This document shows positions 10,409 through 19,620 of a DNA stretch of 64,000 nucleotides, one piece after another (within the stretch, counting starts at the first letter, position 1; the number at the start of each line of letters is the position of its first letter). The stretch is from Cymbomonas tetramitiformis (lineage: Eukaryota > Chlorophyta > Pyramimonadophyceae > Pyramimonadales > Pyramimonadaceae). The position numbers were made by a program, and so were the translations under genes. The notes under the pieces were generated by a model, which was not told where the DNA came from, made no database searches, and saw only the letters and a list, made by a program, of their open reading frames with translations. The stretch spans positions 1 to 64,000 of the forward strand of contig LGRX02025990.1 of the NCBI GenBank assembly GCA_001247695.2, written 5' to 3'.

Positions 10409-11682
10409 TCACCCAGCCAGCTCAATGCGAGGCGGAAAGCCTTTGTCACCGAAGGTCTGGATCCTAGTGTTGTCAAACGTGCGCAGCAGATTCGCGGCTG
10501 TCGGACGCTTGGTCATGTCTACGCTGAAGCATTCCTTCAGGCGCTGCATGAGTGCATGCTTCATGAATCCATTCTGCGGTTTCGCTTGACTTAGGATATA
10601 GTCCCATTGGTGACGTTCGCCACCAGCCTGCGGGTGCTGGAAGAGCTGGATCAGGAGTCCACCCACAGACCACATGTCTCCTGGCCTGCTTGGGCCGTGA
10701 TCCCGGTGCTCAGGAGCAAGATAACGGCGGTCCTCTCGACCGAGAGGACGCTCGTCATGCGCAGACTTCAGGTTTTCTCGATCGACGCAGCCAACTCCGA
10801 AGTCGATGACTCGCAGCGGGATGGGATATGGTGATTGCAGCGCTTCGGCAACGACCACATTGTTACCCTTGACGTCGCCGTGCACGATACCCTTGGAGTG
10901 CAACTGCTCAAACGCCTTCAGCACCTCCTTGGCAAGTAGCAGCTTGACCTGCAAGGATAGGTCACCCTCAGGCGGATCCCGCATGAATTCCCATAGCGTC
11001 CGGCCGCGATCGGGCATGACGAGCATCGGAACTGGCCCGACCCGCAGCGCTAGCCGAGTTTTGGTCTCCACACCCCACCGTGTACAGGGCACGACGTAAG
11101 TGGGTGCCGCTTCCGACGCCAGTTTTGTCATGACTAGCTCCTGCGCACACCGCTTGAACTCCTTGGGCGGCTGGGTGGGCGCTGCCTTCCTTTGGAGATT
11201 TCCGTTGGTCTTGGGGTGCGGCTGTAGCTCCGAGGTTTTGCAAAACCTTTTGACCACGACCAGGTCCGTGCGGTCCAGTGTGCAACCTCGTGTGACGGCG
11301 CCGTCCGCGCCACTCACCGGTTCGGCATTTTGAGGCTCGATGATATTCTTCGGATCCACATTGGATCCACATTGGAACACCCCGCGCGCGTGGCGACGGC
11401 ACGTAAAAACGGGATGCCGTCGAACAAGGTGCGAATTTGTTCTTCCAGAAACTCCTGGAGACCCTCGTCATAATCCCGGTTGTCCGCAGTAGTGATTCCT
11501 TGCTGCTGGCGCCGAAGGAAACGATTTCTGCGCCGTTTGAATTTTTCCCCCCGCTAGGAAACAAACCGCAAACCCAGGGTTGTTGATTAACCTGGATCAG
11601 TGTACTGTGCGTATATACGGTGTGGGATATTGCGGCCACCCGATGCACACACGGCGGCAAACGGTGGCGCAAACCGAAACAT
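10409..11682 (-). CDS. Protein kinase, frame broken by 11-bp tandem duplication
   Basis: The main frame (11380-10409) is a eukaryotic-type kinase: catalytic loop HGDVKGNNVVV (HGD in place of HRD), DFG in VIDFGVG, YLAPEH as the APE motif, then DMWSVGGLLIQLF of subdomain IX. The glycine-rich loop and VAIK lysine are not obvious, although VVVKRF could supply the lysine. The upstream coding sequence (about 11552-11374) is in another frame. The two frames meet at a perfect 11-bp tandem repeat (GGATCCACATT, 11352-11373); with a single copy the reading frame would be continuous. A splice acceptor with pyrimidine tract (TTTGTTTCCTAG) ends at 11554. A possible first exon starts at the ATG at 11680-11682. 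The protein probably acts in intracellular phosphorylation; its substrates are unknown. Confidence 0.75.
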
Positions 11683-12490
11683 GTTGGACAACGAAAAGAA
11701 CCGGAACGATGGGAGCGATATGCCCCCTAAGCTAGCATGCCTGCCTAGGACTGGTCCGCTGTGTCACAGGTTAGGTGTCGGTTGCGGACACCATGGTATC
11801 AGCAACATCGGAGAGGTACGCTAGGCAAAACGGACGCACACCGCGGCCACCTTCCGCGCCCGGCCCGTTGGCGGGCCACCGACGAGGTACGAGTACGGCA
11901 CGGCCACGGTTCAACTTAGAGCGGCGGGCCGCAACCGGACATCTTTGGACACACCCCGAACCGGACAGGAGGACTCCGGGGGACGATATGGACGAGGCAC
12001 GCTCGCGCGAGGAAATAACCCGCAGCTTGCCGTGAGGGGAAACGCTTAAATTCCGCGGGTCCGTTGCGCGCACGGCCCGTGGGCGTGCAGCGCACGAGCA
12101 ACACGGTACACGTCACGGGCGTGAGGTGAAACGCTAAAACGCCGCGGCTACGAGGCGCGCACGGCCCGTTGGCGAGCAGCGCACGAGCAACACGGCACGC
12201 GTCACAGGCAGCCGGTGGTGGAAGCCAAAATAAGAACCGGGGGTCGGCCTGCAAGATGGATGACCGCATACTCGTTCGTTGGGAATGAAGTGTGTATATT
12301 TAGGGGGGGGGCGGGGAAAACGCAGCAGGAAGCGGGAATGGCGGGTGCAATGCGTACCTTGCTGCCAGCCGCAGCCGCCGCGTCTTCAGCAGCGGGGGGG
12401 GGCGGAGGCCCCCCCTCCAGCTTCGGCTGCGGTCGCTGATGGAGCTTCCTAAGTAGGACGCAACAAACAACCGGAAGCACTTCATCATCC
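11683..12490. repeat. Diverged relatives of the 220-bp satellite
   Basis: No gene is supported. Two or three degenerate blocks with CGGCCCGTTGGCG or similar and GCGCACGAGCAACACGG (about 11860, 12068 and 12155) resemble the GC-rich part of the satellite. A G-run at 12303-12311 and a GC-rich patch follow. Confidence 0.5.
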
Positions 12491-12494
12491 AGAA

Positions 12495-13650
12495 GACGAC
12501 CGCTGGCGACGGTATGTCCCCAGCGTGACCTCCGGCTTATATGAAGATCACCCTTTAAAAAAACAGGGACAAGAGGCTTGCATAACCCGCCGCATCGTTG
12601 CGCGACCGGCCCGTTGGCGATCAGCGCACGTGCTACACGGTCCGCAGAGGCTTCAACACATGTAAAAAAATGAAACCCGGTGAACACGAAAATGAAACAC
12701 TTCAAACGACGAGAAGCAGGCCACGCTGGCGACGGTATGTCCCCAGCGTGACCTCCGGCTTATATGAAGATCACCCTTAAAAAAACAGGGACAAGAGGCT
12801 TGCATAACCGCCGCATCGTTGCGCGACCGGCCCGTTGGCGATCAGCGCACGCGCTACACGGTCCGCAGAGGCTTCAACACATAAAAAATGAAACCCGGTG
12901 AACACGAAAATGAAACACTTCAACCAACCAGAAGCAGGCCACGCTGGCGACGGTATGTCCCCAGCGTGACCGCCGGCTTATATGAAGAACACCCTTAAAA
13001 ACACAGGGACAAGAGGCTTGCATAACCGCCGCATCGTTGCGCGACCGGCCCGTTGGCGATCAGCGCACGCGCCACACGGTCCGCAGAGGCTTCAACACAT
13101 GTAAAAAAATGAAACCCGGTGAACACGAAAATGAAACACTTCAACCAACCAGAAGCAGGCCACGCTGGCGACGGTATGTCCCCAGCGTGACCTCCGGCTT
13201 ATATGAAGAACACCCTTAAAAAAACAGGGACAAGAGGCTTGCATAACCGCCGCATCGTTGCGCGACCGGCCCGTTGGCGATCAGCGCACGCGCTACACGG
13301 TCCGCAGAGGCTTCAACACAGTAAAAAAATGAAACCCGGTGAACACGAAAATGAAACACTTCAACCAACCAGAAGCAGGCCACGCTGGCGACGGTATGTC
13401 CCCAGCGTGACCTCCGGCTTATATGAAGAACACCCTTAAAAAACAGGGACAAGAGGCTTGCATAACCGCCGCATCGTTGCGCGACCGGCCCGTTGGCGAT
13501 CAGCGCACGAGCCACACGGTCCGCAGAGGCTTCAACACAGTAAAAAAATGAAACCCGGTGAACACGAAAATGAAACACTTCAACCAACCAGAAGCAGGCC
13601 ACGCTGGCGACGGTATGTCCCCAGCGTGACCTCCGGCTTATACGAAGAAA
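12495..13650. repeat. About 220-bp satellite, array 2 (6 copies)
   Basis: The same unit as in array 1; cores start at 12502, 12725, 12943, 13164, 13384 and 13603 (period 218-223 bp). Copies within the two arrays are very similar, including a shared subtype difference (AACCAACCAG versus AACGACGAG), which points to exchange between the arrays. Confidence 0.9.
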
Positions 13651-14385
13651 CGCTTAAAAAGCTAAAAATGCACAAATGCTCCGGTGCCGGCGTTTACCTT
13701 AGCGGGCCCAACTAACCCCGCGCCCCGATGTGCGCCACCGGGAGCCTGAACATCGCCCGCATCAGTTTACTCACACTTAAAATAAACGAAGATTCTGTTC
13801 CACAATCTGCACTTACCGCGTTATTAGCAGTTCGCGGTTGCTTTCCAGCAGTCGCCAAGTTTGCGCTCCACTGGTCATCCATCTGTTATGAACGAACACC
13901 ACGCAACCCCACCCTTTGGTTTGCAGTCTATAAACGCGTGGATAAAAATATACGTAACAGCGACCGTGCAACGATTTAGCACCTTACAAATTTTACAGAC
14001 TCGGGTTTCTCTCGTAACAAATATATTATATATGCTGGTCTGCTCGGGCAGAACGTCAGCTCAGAAATGATTTCGCAAGCTACCTACGTCCAACTATCGT
14101 TCCATCCTACGTACGTAGCTAGATAGGTCTTAATAAGGTCTTCATGCGTTTGGTGTTCGCGGATGCACCTATATCTACCGTAGATGATCCTGTCGATCGT
14201 CGATGGGTATGGGCGTTGTCAGTGGCGACTGCATTTTGAAATGATTATCTCGCCAGGACACCCACATCACGGTGGCTGCGCTGGGTATTAACACTTTTCA
14301 AATGCATCGGCGAAACAGGCGTGTGTTCTGGCTCCAATATAATTCGCAGCAGCGTGATTATACCGCGATTAACAGATGCAGCCTT
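13651..14385. other. Intergenic, no gene seen
   Basis: AT content rises here. Only short frames without family resemblance are present. Confidence 0.5.
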
Positions 14386-14590
14386 CCGTTAACACTCCTG
14401 AACTGTCCCATTAACACTCCCTCGCCAACGTTTAACGCTTTCTTCACACCTCATTAACACTTTTCCGCCTATAATATAGCCCATTATGAAATTTTTCGCG
14501 TATTAACACTTGATTAACACCTAGTTTCCACATTAACACTATTTAACACTCGATTAACATTTTTTAACACATCATTAACAGTTTTTAACA
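14386..14590. repeat. Cluster of TTAACA motifs
   Basis: About a dozen copies of TTAACA, mostly followed by C, are packed into 200 bp in the same orientation with irregular spacing of 8-35 bp. They lie directly downstream (minus sense) of the four-exon gene at 14601-16080. The function is unknown; it could be a degenerate short repeat or a protein-binding cluster. Confidence 0.7.
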
Positions 14591-14600
14591 GAAATCCTTC

Positions 14601-16080
14601 CTAGTGTGAATAGATGGGTAAATCGGGCAACGTCCTCTTCAACGACGCAGCCGCCCCACGGTTCTTGATGTCCAGCTTTTGTCGATGAAAGAGGTAGCGC
14701 TCAGGCTCGTCTTTTGTGGCTGTAACGTAGGAAAGAAAGGAAACCCCCAAACACGAAAATGTTAATAACGCAAAGGTAAAGTGTGAGAACAAGTTAAATG
14801 TGACGAGATAAGTGTGAAAAGTTAAGGGAAGTGTGACAAGTGAAGTTTGGCACGAAAGGCACACGAATTCAGCAGAGGCACTCACCAGAGATGGGGGAAA
14901 AGTGGTCCATGGTCAAACTTCTGAATTCCTTGCCACCACGCTTGAAGGTCTCGGTCATGGCGGCGAAGCCGCGACGATGGGTGTAGGCGTAAGTAAGGGT
15001 TATCTTGACGAAGCACGTCGCTATCGTAGATCTTCTTGAGATCCTCTTTGGTGGGGGCCTTGTGGGGGTCCTTGTCAGCGACACACTTCTCGAAGCGCGT
15101 GAACATGGCGTTGTACGCCAATGCCCAAAAAGTGTCGTTGTTCCAATCGTCCTTGCTGAACGTAGCATCGGACGCCTGAAGACGAACAGCTCGAAGAAAA
15201 AAAAATAGTCAACACACACGCAAGTGGGGTTGAAAATATTGAAACCCGCGGATACAGGCATCGAGCGTCGGGGATAGAGGCATGAGCGACATGTAATAGT
15301 TCAATGGAGGAGGTTGAAGAAGAAAGATAGAGTGAAGAAAGTTTCAAAAGGATGAAAAGAAACGTACCCCATGAGCATGATACTCGAGCAGTTTGTGATC
15401 GTTCCAATGTCGCATCAGCCCACTCCATAGACTCATCAAGGACGTCCTTTTGATCGGTTGGCCAAGCCGATCACCCTTCGTGGAGACACGCCACTCTCGA
15501 CAGTCTTCATCCTGAAAAAAGTTGATGAGCAAACCTGCGGACATCCAAGAGAAAACGTAATAAGGTGCAAATGCCTGGAATCGCTGAATCGCTCCGTCGG
15601 CTGTATCGTAAAAGTCCCCGTCGCGCCGGAAAGTCGATTTAAGGCCCCATGGCTTTTGTCCGTTTGAAAATTGGTTTTTTATGCATACAGAATATGTAAT
15701 TCACGCATGAAAAAGGCTGAGGACAAACCTCGAAGCCTTTCCGGTGTGAATTCCTTCGGAAGCTTGTCGGGTGTCATGTTCGCCTTTCCCCGGCAGAAGC
15801 CATTGTACCAACGGGTCCATTTGTTGAGAGCTCCCTTAGTTGTTTGTGGTGTACATCCCTGTTTGTGTTGAAGAGCCTCGATAGCCGCTTGAATAGCGGG
15901 CAAAACAGCTTCGTCCACAATCTGGGCATGTTGGACCTCATCCTCTTCCGCAGTAACTGGAGCATGGTGGCTTAAAGGAACAACAGAAGCGAGAGCAGGG
16001 AGAGGGGAAGCGGAAGCTGCGGTCACGCCGGGCATGGTGACGGGGCCAGGCGCAGTCGCGACAGGGACGATAATGCCCAT
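14601..16080 (-). CDS. Four-exon gene of unknown function, one frameshift
   Basis: Exons in minus order: 16080-15729 (ATG at 16078-16080), 15534-15368, 15175-14886 and 14719-14601 (TAG). Donors are GTTTGT, GTACGT and GTGAGT; acceptors end CGCAG, TTCAG and TACAG. The first three exons join in phase. Exon 3 changes frame inside itself: its start (TFWALAYNAMFTRFEK) and its end (GFAAMTETFKRGGKEF) are one base out of step, and only the second frame joins exon 4 in phase. This points to a single-base insertion or a sequence error. The predicted protein is about 305 residues, with an acidic helical stretch and NKWTRWYNGFCRGKANM in exon 1. I do not recognise a family; a domesticated or degraded transposon gene is possible. 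Confidence 0.6.
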
Positions 16081-16099
16081 GGGCGCAGAGTCCGGCTTC

Positions 16100-17530
16100 G
16101 TGGAGAGACCCTACCAATAAGGACGGGTCCATGCGGTCCCGGGACCAATAGGGACCCCGCATGGACCCCATATGGACCCGTAGGGACCACATGGACCCCA
16201 CATGGACCCGTGAAAAATGGATCACATGGACCCGTCGATGAAGCCTTCGGGTTTTTACCACTAGATTGGTCCAAAAATCCCTATCGGTCCGGGGTGGGTC
16301 CCACACGTGGTACCACTGATTTCTCGGTCCATGCGACATTTCACCATGGGTCCATGCGGTGTTTCGTCGGTCCATGTGGGGTCCATGTGTCCATCGAAAT
16401 CTCACCACGGATTCCTCGACGCTGGCGTGGGGGACCTCGCATGGACCCGTAAAATGTATGGCCATGCTTTAAGGCAGCATGTGGTGCATGGACCGACCCT
16501 AGACCGACCCCGGACCGACCCCGGACCGACCCTGGACCAAACATGATCGCTCGGACCCAGGTTGGACCCGTTAAGTTCAGCACGGACCAAAACCTCCGAT
16601 AGGCGCCCAACCGTACGGACCATATATGGACCTCGCGTGGACCCCGCGCGGACCCCGCATGGACCCATGGGTGGAGCACTCGAGATGGACTGCACGGGGG
16701 AGGCGATGCGTGGACCTCGCATGGACCCCGCATGGACCCGGGAGTGGCGCACCCAAGATGGGGTGCGTGGTGAAGGCGATGCGTGGACCTCGCATGGACC
16801 CAGCATGGGCCCCGCATGGACCCGTAGGGTGGCACACCCGAGATAGACTGCGCGGGGAAGGCGATGCGTGGACCTCGCATGGACCCGTGGTGTGGCGCAC
16901 CCGGCAACCATGGGTTGCGTGGTGAAGGCGGTGCGTGGACCCCGCATGAACCCCGCATGGACCAGTGGGGGGCGCACTCGAGATGGACTGCACGGGGAAG
17001 GCGATGCGTGGACCTCGCATGGACCCGTGGGGTGGCGCACCCGAGATAGACTGCGCGAAGAAGGCGATGTGTGGACCTCGCATGAACCCGTGGGGTGGCG
17101 CACCCGGCAAATGGGTTGCGTGGTGAAGGCGATGCGTGGACCTCGCATGGACCCCGCATGGACTAGTGGGTGGAGCACCCGAGATGGACTGCACGGGGAA
17201 GGCGATGCGTGGACCTCGCATGGACCCGTGGGGTGGAGCACCCGAGATGGCTGGGGTGCGCGGGGAAGGTGATGCGTGGACCTCGCATGGACCCGTGGGG
17301 TGGCGCACCCGAGATAGGGTGCACGGGGAAGGTGATGTGTGGACCTCGCATGGACCCGTGGGGTGGCGCACCCGACATGGGTTGCGTGGTGATTATTATT
17401 TTGTGGGTCCATACGATTATTCGGCAGGTCCATGCGGTTATTAAGTGGAGTCCATGTGACAAATATACCGCACGGGGAAGGTGATGCGTGGACCTCGCAT
17501 GGACCCCGCACGGACCCGTAAAAATATTTA
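16100..17530. repeat. 'ggacc' satellite field with 60-80-bp higher-order units
   Basis: Dense repeats of CATGGACC(C) and its inverse GGTCCATG. From about 16680 to 17500 they are organised in units of roughly 60-80 bp, each starting near GCGATGCGTGGACCTCGC (16700, 16780, 16860, 16930, 17000, 17063, 17129, 17201, 17270, 17333, 17481). The field begins right upstream of the start codon of the gene at 14601-16080. The long ORFs across it on both strands are repeat translations. Confidence 0.9.
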
Positions 17531-17709
17531 CACTGTACATATGTTACAAGTTTTGTCGGTAAGAAACGGTTGCTAGCATACTAGTAATATCATCATACAT
17601 CGAAAAAAAGAGGTATACAAAAGGTCCCCGATAGGTCCAAAGCGGGTCCAGTGCGGGTCCAGTGCGGGTCTACGACGGGTCCAGCGTGGGTACGCTCGAG
17701 GTCCATGCT

Positions 17710-18072
17710 TCAAGCGGCGTGATCGTCTTCATCGTCAGCAACTTCACCAACAAAGTCAACGGTCCGGTCCAGAACCACCGCCAACAATATACCGGGCTTC
17801 TCTCTGATTCTCATAGGCAGTCGGCGGCGGTTCGAGGGTTTGATTGCTAACCGCTTAGGCAGCCACGGTATTGGCACGATGCAAACCTGGGACTCAATTT
17901 CTTCAGCTCGGATAATAGAATCCTTCGTGGCCCATGGCAAGTCGGTACATAGAAATACGGTATGGCTGATGGGGTCAGCGACAGCGGCCTCTTGATGAAA
18001 CCACCTAACTTTCACAAAAATGAATGGGTCGTGGCCGTGGATCGACATCTTGAAGACATCCAGCAACTCCAC
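17710..18072 (-). CDS. Last exon of CACTA-like transposase (DUF4216-like region)
   Basis: A 120-codon minus-strand frame beginning VELLDVFKMSIHGHDPFIFV, followed by KVRWF and SQVCIVPIPWLP and ending with an acidic tail and stop. The pattern (a short segment on the element's own 'Ile/Leu' strand, then V-W-F, then a region on promoter-like positions) resembles the C-terminal DUF4216 part of En/Spm (CACTA) transposases. It lies 14 bp beyond one LTR of the element at 18086-27992. The rest of the transposase is on the other side of that element (28232-29644), so the two pieces were probably one gene. The exon phase at the junction does not fit perfectly, so the exact splice sites are uncertain. 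Confidence 0.5.
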   Translation of the reverse strand: MELLDVFKMSIHGHDPFIFVKVRWFHQEAAVADPISHTVFLCTDLPWATKDSIIRAEEIESQVCIVPIPWLPKRLAIKPSNRRRLPMRIREKPGILLAVVLDRTVDFVGEVADDEDDHAA

Positions 18073-18085
18073 GTACCTGATTCAT

Positions 18086-18626
18086 TGATACGGCGGGATA
18101 AACAGGCGCCGTGAATATATTATCAATATACAAATAAACACTGCAAAGTTGGACAGCAATGCGAGTGTACGTAATAGCGGGTTGTGAGTGCAGTCTCTGT
18201 AAGAAGATCTGCTGAAGCACAACGCTTCCTCACTTTTGTACCATACGTCTCCCATCATCTTAGATAGTACCGCCATTGGGTTGTGAACCCGAGACGTAGG
18301 TTGAACGACCAGTATTGTAATAACGACTAGTTCGTTCATACTGCGCATGCGTGTTCCGCACATGCTTAAAAGCCAAGATGGTTCTTGTTTGTATTCAAGA
18401 TGTATCTTTGCTTTGCCATCTTCGAGTTCGACGTACGAACTCTCGATGACAGGGATGACAGATGATGTGACATTATCATCTGGCGACATGTACAGTCATC
18501 GTCGACCGTACTGACGACTGTCATAATAATATATGACACGACATGACATGACATGGTATGACATGTCTGACAGGTATGACACGTATGACATGTATGACAC
18601 ATATGTCATCGGTCATGACCCTGACA
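18086..18626 (-). repeat. 3' LTR of the LARD-like element
   Basis: 541 bp. On the plus strand it starts TGATACGGCGGG and ends CATGACCCTGACA. It contains a short TGACA/TGTCA-rich tract near 18540-18600. ORFs inside it are shared with the other LTR. Confidence 0.85.
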
Positions 18627-18639
18627 GATCTCCCCTCTT
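18627..18639 (-). other. Polypurine tract
   Basis: AAGAGGGGAGATC on the minus strand, immediately upstream of the 3' LTR. It matches the form of PPTs in Copia-type elements and sets the orientation. Confidence 0.7.
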
Positions 18640-19499
18640 AAAAGAGTTGTGACCTCACAACGGGCATACCTTTGTATATGTCTATGATGTCTTTGTTGTT
18701 GTCGCTTCTTGCTGGTACCAGTCTTCTTACACCGATTTGAGGCGTCCCTCATGGTGTTTTTAGGTTATTGGGGGGAACTGAGTCCACTTTAGTCCCTCAC
18801 CTTAGGCATTTAGCCCTACAGTTCTTAGGATGTAGCCCCCATGAATTGCGTATCGTATTTCAGAGTGACGTTTCAAGGTATCTTCCGAGTTTTACGTTAC
18901 GGATAGATATTTGCGCTTGCCGTCGACACTCGATGATCGACGATTTAACGAACGATTCTCGGCTATAATGCATCCACCTCTTCCTCCCTTCAGAGAGCTT
19001 ACTCGCCCGAAGTTCACAGGAATACTATGGAGAGCCCCTTTCGAATATTCCGAAATGGCTTCTTTTTAATGCAGCGGAGGAGGCCCTGCTTACGAGATAT
19101 CGGAGGGTCTTTGTAAGTCCACTTTAAATCCTCACCCGCCTGCCAAACTCCTTTTTTTTTCGGTCTGGTACGCGCGCTTTGACGAACATCTATCGCGATG
19201 AGTGAGAATGGATTCGCCACGTACTAATGTGAAATTTGTTTAGTTATGTTTGTCAAGCACAACTCAGGATCACAACTCCGTCTACCTCAATCTCCGGTAG
19301 CTGCGGATGATTGGCCAAAAGTCCGATGACAAACCACGGCTGGCAAAGGTAGCATTAGCAGTTTTTCACAGATATTGGTACCCGCATATGCGTATCTGTG
19401 TAAGGGTATGATTTATACAAGGCTCACTACACCTTAGCAAGGAAGGATCAATTCCTGCTCCTGTCATATCAATTTGATGCAGGGTAAAAAATGTTAGGG

Positions 19500-19620
19500 A
19501 TATAACCCTGCAGTTCTCGGGTTGCAGCCCATTGCACCGAAGGTGCATCGCAGTCTTTGGGATGCAGCCCTGCAGTTCTTGGGATGCAGCCCTGCAGTTC
19601 TTGGGATGCAGCCCTGATAT
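19500..19620. repeat. GGGATGCAGCCC short repeat cluster inside the LTR element
   Basis: Four tandem copies of a roughly 25-bp unit (core CAGTTCTTGGGATGCAGCCC). Related degenerate copies recur at about 18815, 20998, 23125-23190, 23978-24060, 24530-24600 and 25750-25830, always as small inverted-repeat-rich islands. They are the only clear internal structure of the element. Confidence 0.7.

Noticed and set aside
16341..17511. Long overlapping frames of 264-369 codons on both strands
   Set aside because: They are translations of the ggacc satellite (GPCEVHASP and similar peptides repeated).
18082..18489. 135-codon frame found again at 27439-27855 as a possible duplicated gene
   Set aside because: The duplicated DNA is the LTR pair; the frame is inside the LTR, not a gene.
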